Assembly (NCBI GenBank): GCA_963819115.1
Contig: CAWFUR010000011.1
Span: 682,001 to 746,000, forward strand
Direction of reading: 5' to 3'
DNA: 64,000 bases
Source: JACVRW01 sp963819115
GTDB taxonomy: Bacteria; Actinomycetota; Thermoleophilia; Solirubrobacterales; Thermoleophilaceae
Below the pieces are notes generated by a model. The model was not told the DNA's origin. It ran no database searches and saw only the letters and a list, made by a program, of their open reading frames with translations. Shown one piece after another: positions 50,890 through 59,357 of this stretch (the stretch's first letter is position 1; the number at the start of each line of letters is the position of its first letter). Position numbers and translations under genes: made by a program.

Positions 50890-51003
50890 GTGAACGAGGT
50901 CGAAAACCCGCGCCCAATCTTCATGGGTCCAGGCGACGGAGCGACGGTCGCGAACCCTGCCGGCGGAGAGCTGACGTACAAGGCCCCCAGCATCGCGCGC
51001 TAG
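50890..51003 (+). pseudogene. truncated cupin gene (N-terminal stub)
   Basis: 37 codons from GTG 50890, ending TAG 51001-51003. The product (IFMGPGDGATVANPAGGELT, then YKAPSIAR) looks like the first strands of a cupin-domain protein, whose family members usually run on for 100 or more residues. The rest is absent. The stop lies on the CTAG shared with the stop of the convergent SnoaL-like gene, suggesting that the cupin's 3' part was lost when this junction formed. Confidence 0.5.
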
Positions 51004-51422
51004 AGGCCGTCGGAGCCTGCCGCGTAGTCCTTAAAGGCGTAGCGGGCCCTCTTCAGGTCGGAGTGGTTCTCCACGAAGTCCAGGCGGCCGTCCCGCCAGT
51101 GGCCGATCCCGGCGTAGCGGAAGGGCACGGGGGTGCCGCTGGCCCCGCCGCTCACGACCTGGAGCACGATCGACATGGTCCACTCGCCGCGCTGCTCCAC
51201 GTCCTCCGCCTCGATGGCCGAGTCGGGGAACGCCTGGAGCCATTCGGCGAAGAACTTGCGCAGGCCGTCATGGCCCTGGAAGTCCGCCATGTCCGGGACG
51301 CCGAACGCGCTCATGTCCCAGACCGCGTCCTCGTGGAAGAGGGCCAGCACCTCCTCGAAGCGTCGCTCGTTCCAGAGCTCGAATCCGCGCCGGGCCAGAT
51401 CGGCGTTCGTGTCCTCGGGCAC
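51000..51422 (-). CDS. SnoaL-like / NTF2-fold protein
   Basis: 140 residues from GTG 51422. Typical NTF2-like start (LARRGFELWNERRFEEVLAL), the AVWDMSAFGVPDMADFQGHD segment, and the cone-shaped fold pattern to WRDGRLDFVENHSDLKRARY. Such proteins act as isomerases, cyclases, dehydratases or ligand-binding modules; the substrate is unknown. Its TAG stop (51002-51000) overlaps the TAG of the cupin stub on the opposite strand. Confidence 0.9.
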   Translation of the reverse strand: MPEDTNADLARRGFELWNERRFEEVLALFHEDAVWDMSAFGVPDMADFQGHDGLRKFFAEWLQAFPDSAIEAEDVEQRGEWTMSIVLQVVSGGASGTPVPFRYAGIGHWRDGRLDFVENHSDLKRARYAFKDYAAGSDGL

Positions 51423-51432
51423 GCGTGGAAGC

Positions 51433-53706
51433 CTAGGCGCGAGCGAGCGTGGTCATCGCCCTGACCCCGGTCGAGCAGGCGAATGCGCTGGCCGTCAGTG
51501 GCCGGCTGAAGTGGAAGCCCTGCGCGAAGTCGCATCCGAAGTCCGTCACGGCATCGAGCGCGGCCTGGTCCTCCACGCCCTCGGCCACGACCTTGAGGCC
51601 AAGGGCGTGAGCGAGCTCGATGGTCGAGCGCACGATCGCGGCGCTGCGGGGGTCCGTGGTGATGCGGGCTATGAAGGAACGGTCGATCTTTAGCTCGTCG
51701 ACGGGCAGGTCGCGGAGGTAGGCGAGGGCGCAATAGCCGGTCCCATAGTCGTCGACCGCGATCCGCAGGCCGAGGCGGCGGAGCGCGTCGAGGACCTCCC
51801 GGGCGCGCTTCGGGTCGATCATGATCACGCTTTCGGTGATCTCGAGCTCGAGCGCGCTGGCCGGCAGGGCATGCGTGGAGAGCAGCCCGGCGATTCGCTC
51901 GGCGAGCGACTCGTCGAGCAGGTCGGAGGCCGAGAGGTTCACGGCGACGCTCAGGTCACGGCCGGTCGCGCGCCATCGAGCGAGCTGCGCGACCGCGGTC
52001 TCCAGCACGAACTGGGTAACCGCGCCCATCTGCCCGTTCTGCTCGACGAACGGCAGGAACGCGTCCGGGTAGAGCAGCCCGCGGGTGGGGTGCTGCCAGC
52101 GCACAAGCGCCTCCGCGCCGAAGGTGGCGCCGGTCTCGACGTCGATCTTCGGCTGGTAATGCAGGACGAACTGGTGGCCGATGAGGCCGGCGGCGAAGTC
52201 CTGCATCGTCTCGAGCCGCGTGCGGTTGGCCTCGTCGAGCTCCGCGCGGTAGATCTCGACGCGGGAGTGCGCGTCCTTGGCCGCGTACATCGCGACATCG
52301 GCTCGCCGCAACAGGTCGGCGATGCGCTGGCCCGAGTGGTCGGGTTGCGCGACACCCGCACTCGCATCGACGCGCACGTGGGCGCCATCGATGGCGAACG
52401 GTTGCTCGAGCCGGTCCAGGATGCGCTCGGTGAGCCTCCGCCCGTCGTCGGTGGGGGCGAGCATGATCAGGAGGGCGAACTCGTCGCCTCCCAGCCTGAC
52501 GAGGAGGTCGGGGTCCCTGACGCGGACGGCGAGCCTCCGTGCGGTCTCGCGGAGCAGCTTGTCGCCGGCGTCATGACCGAGCGTGTCATTGATCTCCTTG
52601 AAGTTGTCGAGGTCGATCAGGATCAGCGCGGGCCGGTCGGCGGTCCGCGCGGCCTGCAGACGCTCCCTGCCGTGCTCGAACAGCGCACGCCGGTTCCCGA
52701 GGCCGGTCAGATCGTCGGTCACGGCCTGGCGCCGGGCGTCGGAGAGATGCTGGACCTGCCGGAAGCTCACGAAGGTCCTTGCCGCGGCCAGCACAAGCGT
52801 GAACGTTGCCAGCCCCACGACGGCGCCGGGCAGCTGACTGAACGAGGAGACCACGAGGACGACCACCGCGGTCAGCGTCGCCAGCATCGGGATTGCCAGG
52901 ATCGCCTTCGAGCGCCCGGGGACGATGTGGCCCGGCCGCTGCGGCCGCCAGATCGCGAGGGCGATGAAGGTCACTCCGATCATCCACAGCACGGCCAGCG
53001 TGGTGCCCACGGCGTAGTTGCCGGCGCTGACGCGAAGCGCGTACACGACGTCTGCCGCGCAGAACGTGGCGAGGCCGCCGGCCAGCAGGAGCCACATCGA
53101 CCCGCCGCGCGTGCCGCGCGCGGTGAGCACGCCGCAGATCATCGCGACCAGGAGGAGGTCGGCGCTCGTGTACGCCGCTCCCACCAGCACCGAGTCGAGT
53201 TCGCCCTTCGGGCTCGACAGCACGGGGCTCAACACCGCCGCCAGCGCGGTCGCGGCGCCCCCGGCGCCAAGCGCCCCGTCGAGCCACAGCGCCCGCGGGA
53301 AGGCACCCTGGTCGCGGCGCACCAGGCAGACGACCGCGGCCACGACGCATACGTAGAACCCCAGGTATGCGATGTCCGAGGAGGAGGGGACCGGCGGATC
53401 TGCCTGGAACTGCGTCCAGGTCGAGTAGATGACGTTGCCGGCCGTTTGCGACAGCATCGCAACACCGAGCCAGACCGCCGCCGCCCGGCGCGGCCCGCCC
53501 ACGACCGCGCGAGCGAAGCACGCCACCGTCGGCACCAGCATCGCGAGATTCGCGATCAGGCCGAACGTCGAGTTGTAGGACGACTCGCTACGGAGCAGCT
53601 GGAAGGCGACGACGAACAGGATGTTCCCGACCAGCACGACCGTCGCCGCTCTGACAAGCGTGCGGGACCTCGTTGCCGCGGCGGAGTCGCCGCGATTGCC
53701 AACCAC
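51433..53706 (-). CDS. membrane GGDEF-EAL protein (cyclic-di-GMP turnover)
   Basis: 757 residues from GTG 53706; the frame continues upstream, but that part is antisense to the ABC transporter gene. About eight to nine transmembrane helices (residues about 15-310) form the sensor, then a GGDEF domain with intact active site (LVRLGGDEFALLI) and an intact RxxD inhibitory site five residues before it (RDPDLLVRLG). The EAL domain also looks intact: FGAEALVRWQHP, AVNLSASDLLDE, AVDDYGTGYCALAYL, LKIDRSF, VVAEGVEDQ. It may both make and degrade c-di-GMP. Signal unknown. Divergent from the ABC gene with a 65-base gap. Confidence 0.94.
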   Translation of the reverse strand: MVGNRGDSAAATRSRTLVRAATVVLVGNILFVVAFQLLRSESSYNSTFGLIANLAMLVPTVACFARAVVGGPRRAAAVWLGVAMLSQTAGNVIYSTWTQFQADPPVPSSSDIAYLGFYVCVVAAVVCLVRRDQGAFPRALWLDGALGAGGAATALAAVLSPVLSSPKGELDSVLVGAAYTSADLLLVAMICGVLTARGTRGGSMWLLLAGGLATFCAADVVYALRVSAGNYAVGTTLAVLWMIGVTFIALAIWRPQRPGHIVPGRSKAILAIPMLATLTAVVVLVVSSFSQLPGAVVGLATFTLVLAAARTFVSFRQVQHLSDARRQAVTDDLTGLGNRRALFEHGRERLQAARTADRPALILIDLDNFKEINDTLGHDAGDKLLRETARRLAVRVRDPDLLVRLGGDEFALLIMLAPTDDGRRLTERILDRLEQPFAIDGAHVRVDASAGVAQPDHSGQRIADLLRRADVAMYAAKDAHSRVEIYRAELDEANRTRLETMQDFAAGLIGHQFVLHYQPKIDVETGATFGAEALVRWQHPTRGLLYPDAFLPFVEQNGQMGAVTQFVLETAVAQLARWRATGRDLSVAVNLSASDLLDESLAERIAGLLSTHALPASALELEITESVIMIDPKRAREVLDALRRLGLRIAVDDYGTGYCALAYLRDLPVDELKIDRSFIARITTDPRSAAIVRSTIELAHALGLKVVAEGVEDQAALDAVTDFGCDFAQGFHFSRPLTASAFACSTGVRAMTTLARA

Positions 53707-53771
53707 TCTTTGAGCATCGGCGGATCGCGGCCGCGGCTGAAGCGGACCTCCCCGGGTATCGTCGCCTCCGG

Positions 53772-55610
53772 ATGTCCGCGCCGACCCTCGCCCCTCCTGC
53801 CGTCCGGGTAGAGGGAGTGGCGAAGACCTTCGGCTCGACCGTTGCGCTCGCAGGGGTCGACCTGGTGGTTCCCGAGGGCACCGTTTTCGGCCTGCTCGGG
53901 CCGAACGGGGCGGGCAAGACCACCCTGCTGCGGGTGCTGGCGACGCTCCTGACCCCGGATGCCGGATCCGCCGAGGTCTTCGGCCGGGACGTGGGGAGCG
54001 AGGCTCCCGCCGTGCGCGAGCTGCTCGGGCTGACCGGGCAGTTCGCGGCGGTCGACGAGATTCTCTCCGGCCGCGAGAACCTGGTGATGTTCGGCCGCCT
54101 GTTCGGCCTTCCACGCGCCGAGGCGCGGCGGCGCGCGGACGAGCTGCTGCGGCGATTCGATCTCATCGATGCCGCCGACCGGCCCGCGCGCACCTACTCC
54201 GGCGGGATGCGCCGTCGGCTCGATCTCGCATCGAGCCTCCTCACGCAGCCGCGGATCCTCTTCCTCGACGAGCCCACCACCGGCCTCGATCCGCGTAGCC
54301 GAAACCAGATCTGGACGATCGTGCGCGAGCTCGTGCGCGAGGGAACCACGCTGCTGCTCACCACCCAGTACCTCGAGGAAGCGGACGAGCTGGCGGATCG
54401 GATCGCGGTGATCGACCACGGCCGGGTGATCGCCGAGGGCACCGGGAACGAGCTGAAGGAGCGCATCGGGGGACAGATCCTCGAGGTGGAGCTCGCGAGC
54501 GCGGCCACGCGCGGCGAGGCCCTGAGCGTCATGCGCGACCTGGGTGACGGCGAGCCGGAGGCGGATGAGCGCGCCGACCGGCTGACGCTGCCCGCTCCGC
54601 AAAACGGCCTTGGCCTCGTGGAGGAAGCCGCCGCGGCGCTCGGCAGTGCCGGTATCGCCGTGAGCAGCCTTGCGCTGCGGGGCCCCACCCTCGACGACGT
54701 GTTCCTTCAGCTCACCGGCGCGCCGGCAAGCGAGGACGGCGACAGGGCAGTGGCGCACGCCGCGGTACCTCTCGCGCCCGGCCCGCAGCGTGACCGTCGA
54801 GTGCGGAGGCTTCCGCGCGTCCATGTCCCATCGCCGGCGGAGCTGCGCTCGGCGCTCACCGATGCCGGTGTCGTCACCGGCCGCAACCTGCGCCACTTCA
54901 CGCGTCAGCCGCAGTTGCTGATCTTCTCCACGGTCCAGCCAATCATGTTCGTGCTGCTGTTCTCGTACGTGTTCGGAGGGGCGGTGGAGGGCGCGCTGCC
55001 GGGCGGCGTGAAGTACATCGACTTCCTGCTGCCGGGAATCTTCGTCCAGTCCGTGGCCTTCCGCGCGACGCAGACCGCGGTGGGGCTCTCCGAGGACCTC
55101 GAGCGTGGCGTGATCGACCGGTTCCGCTCGATGCCGATGGCGCGTTCGGCCGTGCTGATCGGCCGCACGGTGGCCGACCTGGTGCGCAACGTCCTGATCA
55201 TCGCGCTGATGATCGGGGTGGGTTACCTGATCGGCTTCCGCTTTCAGGCCGGGCTGCTGGACGCGCTTGCGTGTATCGCCGTGGTCAGTGCATTCGGCCT
55301 GGCGCTCAGCTGGATCTTCGCCTTCGTCGCGCTCACGGTGCGCGGCGCCGAGGCGGCGCAGTCCGCGGGCTTCGTCGTGATCTTTCCGCTCGTGTTCGCT
55401 AGCTCGGTGTTCGTGCCGGTTGCGAGCATGCCGGACTGGCTGCAGACGATCGCCAAGGTGAGTCCGGTCACCCTCACCGCGAACACCGCGCGCGGCTACG
55501 CGCTCGTCGGCGGCGTGCCGGATTCCCTGCCCGGAGCGGCCGCCTGGATCATCGGGCTGCTCGTGGTATTTGTCCCTCTGTGCGTGTGGCGCTACCGGGG
55601 AATGAGCTGA
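53772..55610 (+). CDS. ABC exporter, ATPase fused to permease (DrrA-DrrB-like)
   Basis: 612 residues. Residues about 10-325 are a DrrA-type ATPase: Walker A (GPNGAGKTT), signature (YSGGMRRRLDL), Walker B (RILFLDEPTTGLD), the TTQYLEEADELAD switch region, and a DrrA-like regulatory C-terminal part. A linker rich in Arg/Pro (about 325-360) leads to an ABC2-type permease of six helices (RNLRHFTRQPQLLIFSTVQP, MFVLLFSYVFGGAV, VSPVTLTANTARGYALVGGV). In most genomes these are two genes. Likely exports a drug-like or lipid molecule. The ATG at 53772 gives the best start. Confidence 0.93.
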   Translation: MSAPTLAPPAVRVEGVAKTFGSTVALAGVDLVVPEGTVFGLLGPNGAGKTTLLRVLATLLTPDAGSAEVFGRDVGSEAPAVRELLGLTGQFAAVDEILSGRENLVMFGRLFGLPRAEARRRADELLRRFDLIDAADRPARTYSGGMRRRLDLASSLLTQPRILFLDEPTTGLDPRSRNQIWTIVRELVREGTTLLLTTQYLEEADELADRIAVIDHGRVIAEGTGNELKERIGGQILEVELASAATRGEALSVMRDLGDGEPEADERADRLTLPAPQNGLGLVEEAAAALGSAGIAVSSLALRGPTLDDVFLQLTGAPASEDGDRAVAHAAVPLAPGPQRDRRVRRLPRVHVPSPAELRSALTDAGVVTGRNLRHFTRQPQLLIFSTVQPIMFVLLFSYVFGGAVEGALPGGVKYIDFLLPGIFVQSVAFRATQTAVGLSEDLERGVIDRFRSMPMARSAVLIGRTVADLVRNVLIIALMIGVGYLIGFRFQAGLLDALACIAVVSAFGLALSWIFAFVALTVRGAEAAQSAGFVVIFPLVFASSVFVPVASMPDWLQTIAKVSPVTLTANTARGYALVGGVPDSLPGAAAWIIGLLVVFVPLCVWRYRGMS

Positions 55611-55891
55611 GGTCGTTCGTCGCTGCGCTCTGGCGGCGTGGCCAGGCGGGCTGGCCGCGCCGCTTTCCCGTCGTGCAGTTCCCGAACCCGCCGCTGCTCG
55701 TGGCGTTTGCGGGGTGGGGGCTCGCCGCCGGTACACATGGCACCGTCCACGAGCTCGGCCGCGCCGTGTTCGTCGCGGGCCTCGGCGTGTGGGCGGTGTG
55801 GGAGGCGGCGGCCGGGGTCAACTGGTTCCGTCGCCTCGTCGGCGCGGGAGCGCTCCTGTGGATCGCCGTCGCCCTGGCCGGGACCCTGTGA
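55580..55891 (+). CDS. small membrane protein, unknown
   Basis: 103 residues from GTG 55580, overlapping the ABC gene by 31 bases; a start further in is possible. Hydrophobic segments PLLVAFAGWGLAAG, AVFVAGLGVWAVWEAA and LVGAGALLWIAVALAGTL. No family recognised. Directly after the ABC exporter, so likely co-transcribed. Confidence 0.7.
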   Translation: MRVALPGNELRSFVAALWRRGQAGWPRRFPVVQFPNPPLLVAFAGWGLAAGTHGTVHELGRAVFVAGLGVWAVWEAAAGVNWFRRLVGAGALLWIAVALAGTL

Positions 55892-55914
55892 CCACCTGAG
55901 GGCATACTGCGGGC

Positions 55915-56532
55915 GTGCGCCACAACCCCAAACATGCCGTCACGGATGAGCGCGTGGTGCGCACGCTGATCGCGGAGAACCCCTGGGGAACGATCGTCAG
56001 CCAGAACCAGGGCGACATCGTGGCCTCCCACTACCCCGTCCTCCTGGACGACAGCAGGGACGAGCTCACGGTTCTGACGCACGTCGGCCGGCCCGACGAG
56101 GAGATTCACAGCCTGGGCACCAGCGAGGTGCTGTTGATCGTCGCGGGCCCACACGGCTATATCTCCCCGAGTTGGTATACGCCCGAGGCGACCTCCGCTC
56201 CGACGTGGAACTTCAGCGTTGCGCACTGCTACGGCGTGCCCGAGATCCTGGACCCGGAGGAGAACCTGCGGGTTCTGACGCGCCTGGTAGACCACTTCGA
56301 ACGGCACGTCGAGGAACCGGTTCAGCTCGACCAAGAGTTCGGCGCGCGGTTGGCTCGCGGGACGGTGGGGATCCGGCTCCCCATCACGCGCTTCATCTGC
56401 AAGGTCAAGATGAGCCAGGACAAGGACCCACAGAGCCAGCGGCAGGTTCTCGACGCGCTTCGAGGACCCGGGCACTATCAAAACCCGGCTTTGGTGAGCG
56501 ACATGCAGCGCGCGCTGGGCGCGATCGATTGA
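55915..56532 (+). CDS. PaiB-like FMN-binding protein
   Basis: 205 residues from GTG 55915. Matches the FMN_bind_2/PaiB family in length and order: TLIAENPWGTIVSQNQGDIV at the N-terminus, VLTHVGRPDEEIHSLG, SPSWYTPEATSAPTWNFSVA, and VGIRLPITRFICKVKMSQDK near the C-terminus. PaiB was first described as a negative regulator in Bacillus; structurally it is a flavin-reductase-like split barrel. Its role here is unclear. Confidence 0.9.
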   Translation: MRHNPKHAVTDERVVRTLIAENPWGTIVSQNQGDIVASHYPVLLDDSRDELTVLTHVGRPDEEIHSLGTSEVLLIVAGPHGYISPSWYTPEATSAPTWNFSVAHCYGVPEILDPEENLRVLTRLVDHFERHVEEPVQLDQEFGARLARGTVGIRLPITRFICKVKMSQDKDPQSQRQVLDALRGPGHYQNPALVSDMQRALGAID

Positions 56533-56549
56533 GCGGTCGCGCCCCGGAG

Positions 56550-56740
56550 GTGCTCTGCTTCAGCCCGCTCCCCGACGTGGCCACCATCAAGCCCGTGGAC
56601 GTCACAACCGCCGAGGACCTCGCCGCCGCCCTCGAGTTGGCCGTCGTATCTACGTGCTCCACACCGTGATCGTCGGCCCCATCGGCGATCCCGAGTGCGG
56701 CGTAGCCGGTTCGGGCGAGCTCCACATTATCCTGCGACAT
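56550..56740. other. gene debris between PaiB-like and Bax-inhibitor-like genes
   Basis: The 240 bases after 56532 hold no intact gene. On the plus strand a GTG at 56550 opens a 39-codon frame (SPLPDVATIKPVDVTTAEDL). On the minus strand an ATG at 56740 begins MSQDNVELARTGYAALG, the usual start of SnoaL-like NTF2-fold proteins, but the sequence then loses the family pattern. I read this as remnants of one or two genes, with low certainty. Confidence 0.4.
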
Positions 56741-56772
56741 CGGCCCTCCGACTATCGGAAGGAGAACACCTC

Positions 56773-57447
56773 ATGAGCACCGTCAACCCCACACCGGACG
56801 CCGCGACTCTCGGCGGCACGCCGATCGCTCGCGACCAGGCTCGCGAGCTGTTCGGCCAGGTGATGGGGTACGTCGCCGTCACGGTCGGATTCGCGGCTCT
56901 CGGCGCGTACCTCGGCCGCGATCTGAGCGGAGGGGCCGGGCTGGTGCTGTTCATCGGCGCCTTCGCATGCATCTTTGGCCTCAACATCGCCGCCTCCAGG
57001 GGTCGCGAGCAACTCGCGATCGCGCTCCTGTTCGGGCTGGGCCTGCTGCTCGGGATGGCCGTCGCCCCCCTCCTTGCCGACTACGCCGAGACCAACCCGT
57101 CCGCTCTGTGGCAGGCGGCCGGAGCCACCGCCGCTTTCGTCGCCGGTTGTGGCGCCTACGGCTACGCCACGCGCAGAGACCTCTCGTCGTGGGCACGCAC
57201 GCTCTTCTGGGCGCTCCTGGCCCTGATCGCGTTCGGGATCGTCACGATCTTCGTCTCGATCCCAAACGGCAACGTCATCTACGGCGTGCTGGGACTCGTC
57301 ATCTTCGGCGGTTTCACGATCTTCGACTTCAACCGGCTGCGCCGAGCGGGCCAGGCCGCCGCCGTCCCGATCGCGGCCAGCATCTTCCTCGACATCTTCA
57401 ACGTCTTCCTGATCCTGCTCAACCTGTTCGGTGGCGGTCGCCGCTGA
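56773..57447 (+). CDS. Bax inhibitor-1/YccA-family membrane protein
   Basis: 224 residues from ATG 56773; GGAG lies nine bases upstream. Seven hydrophobic helices in BI-1 order: ELFGQVMGYVAVTVGFAALG, LVLFIGAFACIFGLNIAA, IALLFGLGLLLGMAVAPLLA, TLFWALLALIAFGIVTIF, VIYGVLGLVIFGGFTIFDFN, ending AASIFLDIFNVFLILLNLFG. The D in FTIFDFNRLR and the D in FLDIFN are the conserved acidic residues of the pH-gated channel fold. Probable ion-leak or stress-linked membrane protein. Confidence 0.93.
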   Translation: MSTVNPTPDAATLGGTPIARDQARELFGQVMGYVAVTVGFAALGAYLGRDLSGGAGLVLFIGAFACIFGLNIAASRGREQLAIALLFGLGLLLGMAVAPLLADYAETNPSALWQAAGATAAFVAGCGAYGYATRRDLSSWARTLFWALLALIAFGIVTIFVSIPNGNVIYGVLGLVIFGGFTIFDFNRLRRAGQAAAVPIAASIFLDIFNVFLILLNLFGGGRR

Positions 57448-57471
57448 CGGATCGGGAGAACGGCGATCGGG

Positions 57472-58935
57472 CTACTGGCCGGCCTGCTCGAAGGCGGCGC
57501 CCACCACGGCCTGCGCGGTGGGGCCGTATGGAGGCGCGAACGCGTCGATGAGGTCGCCCTCGCCCCGAACGAAGATCCCGCGCAGGTTGGAGAACTCGCG
57601 GAAGCCCTCGATGCCGTGGTGGCGACCCGAGCCACTCTGCCCGATGCCTCCGAACGGGAGCGATGGAAGCGCACCGTGAACGGCGGCTGCGTTCACGCAC
57701 GCTCCTCCTGAGGTGGTGCGGCGCAGGACCTCGTCGGCCAGCTCCGCGTTCTTGGAGAAAACGTAGAGCGCGAGTGGGCGCTCGCCCGCGTTCACGTACC
57801 CGATCGCTTCATCCAGCTCGTCGTAGGCCTTCACGGGCAGGATCGGGCCGAAGATCTCCTCCCGCATGAGGTCCAGATCATCCGGGGGATCGAGCACGAT
57901 CGACATCGGCAGCTGCCGCGTGCCGGAATCGCGCTCGCCGGCCTCCTCGAGCGGTCGCACGTCGCAGCCGCGCGACCTGGCGTCCGCGAGCAGGTTCTCG
58001 ATACGCGCGAGGTGGCGGTTCGTGATGATGCCGGTGTTGCTTTCCGATGAGTGGAAGTCGGGCATGTTCTCTCGCACGTGCTCGGAGGCCAGGCGGGCGA
58101 ACTCCTCCATTCGCTCACGCGGCACCAGGCAGTAGTCCACCGAGATGCACATCTGCCCGTTCTTGAGCGCCTTCGTGCCCAGCACCTGCTTCACCGACTC
58201 GGCGTCGATCGAGTCGTCGGTGAGAATGGCTGGACACTTGCCCCCCAGCTCGAGCGTCACGGGCACGAGCTGCTCGGCCGCGGTCTGGGCGATCTCCCGC
58301 CCGATCTCCGGACTGCCCGTGTAGAGCAGGTGGTCCCAGCGCACGCGGCTGAAGGCCTTGGCCAGCTCCAGACCGCCGACCACCACGTCCACGCGGTCGC
58401 GGTCGAACGTGGCACGGACCATGTCGCGCAACACCTCCGAGCACGCCGGTGTGTGCTCAGAGGGCTTCAGAACCACCCGGTTGCCGGCGGCCAGCATCTC
58501 GACCAGTGGACCCACGGAGAGGTCGAAGGGGAAGTTCCAGGGACTGATGTTGCCCACCACGCCCTTCGCCTGAGGCTGCACGAAGGCGCGACCCGTCCCG
58601 TATAGCGCGGGATCCGAATAGCGGGGCTCCGGCGCCATCCATCGCTCAAGCTGCTCCGCGGCGTAGCCGGCCCGGCCCGCCACCCCCAACACTTCGATCA
58701 GATCGGTGGCGAGCGTCGGGTGCACGCCGAAGTCGGCGCTCATCGCCTCCTCGATCTGCTTGCGATGGCCCATGACCATTCCTGCGAGCGCTCCCAGCAG
58801 CGCGAGGCGCTCGTCGAGCGACGGGAAGGGCGCGGCCACGAAGGCCGCGCGCTGGCGGCCGACGATCGCGTGCAACTCCTCGACGGCCGCAGCGTCCTCG
58901 GTGCCTGTCGCTGTGCCCTGCTGGATCGTTGACAT
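57472..58935 (-). CDS. aldehyde dehydrogenase (coniferyl-aldehyde-dehydrogenase-like)
   Basis: 487 residues from ATG 58935, chosen for the GAGCGAGGGA just upstream; the frame begins at 58965. ALDH superfamily without the usual N-terminal 30 residues: ISPWNFPFDLSVGPLVEML, YTGSPEIGREIAQTAAE, catalytic Glu in VTLELGGKCPAIL, catalytic Cys in KNGQMCISVDYCLV, and LPFGGIGQSGSGRHHGIEGF. The ISPWNFPF and RHHGIEGFREFS motifs match the CALDH/AlkH-like group acting on aromatic or medium-chain aldehydes. A cupin gene lies upstream on the same strand. Confidence 0.92.
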   Translation of the reverse strand: MSTIQQGTATGTEDAAAVEELHAIVGRQRAAFVAAPFPSLDERLALLGALAGMVMGHRKQIEEAMSADFGVHPTLATDLIEVLGVAGRAGYAAEQLERWMAPEPRYSDPALYGTGRAFVQPQAKGVVGNISPWNFPFDLSVGPLVEMLAAGNRVVLKPSEHTPACSEVLRDMVRATFDRDRVDVVVGGLELAKAFSRVRWDHLLYTGSPEIGREIAQTAAEQLVPVTLELGGKCPAILTDDSIDAESVKQVLGTKALKNGQMCISVDYCLVPRERMEEFARLASEHVRENMPDFHSSESNTGIITNRHLARIENLLADARSRGCDVRPLEEAGERDSGTRQLPMSIVLDPPDDLDLMREEIFGPILPVKAYDELDEAIGYVNAGERPLALYVFSKNAELADEVLRRTTSGGACVNAAAVHGALPSLPFGGIGQSGSGRHHGIEGFREFSNLRGIFVRGEGDLIDAFAPPYGPTAQAVVGAAFEQAGQ

Positions 58936-58961
58936 TCCCTCGCTCCCCCTCTGGTGTGCAC

Positions 58962-59354
58962 TCACTGATCGGTCCAGGCGTCCTCCACCGGCTCGCCGTC
59001 CCCGGGATGGTGAGGCCCGAAGGCGAGAAACGCCAGTCCGTCCCGGCCGGCCTCGAACGCCCGCGCCGTCGCGGGCGCCACGCGGATGGAGTCCAGCGGA
59101 CCGACGTCGAACAGCTCGTCGTCGAGCTTGACCCGCCCGCTACCGCGGATGACGAGGTAGATCTCCTCCGCGCCGGTGTGGCGATGGGTGAATGGGCTGC
59201 GCTTGCCGGGATGCAGCCGGAAGAGCGTGACGCCCGTGCGCTCGGCGCCCAGGGCGTGGCGCGCAACCCGCGCCTCCCAACGGTCGCCAAACCCGTTTGC
59301 CGGGGCCGCGTCGTCGACGGCGGCCAGGCTGACCTTCGTGAAGGCCGAAGCCAA
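58962..59354 (-). CDS. cupin-domain protein
   Basis: 130 residues. Single small beta-barrel with the first cupin motif (LHPGKRSPFTHRHTGAEEIY, giving His, His and Glu ligands) and the second (VGPLDSIRVAPATARAFEAG), which lacks the usual His at the last ligand position. It stands between the S8 protease and the aldehyde dehydrogenase on the same strand with gaps of 3 and 26 bases, so these three may share a transcript. Function unknown. Confidence 0.88.
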   Translation of the reverse strand: MASAFTKVSLAAVDDAAPANGFGDRWEARVARHALGAERTGVTLFRLHPGKRSPFTHRHTGAEEIYLVIRGSGRVKLDDELFDVGPLDSIRVAPATARAFEAGRDGLAFLAFGPHHPGDGEPVEDAWTDQ

Positions 59355-59357
59355 GCG

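Noticed and set aside
51433..54114. Upstream extension of the GGDEF-EAL frame to 54114
   Set aside because: The part beyond 53706 is Arg/Pro-rich and antisense to the ABC transporter start.
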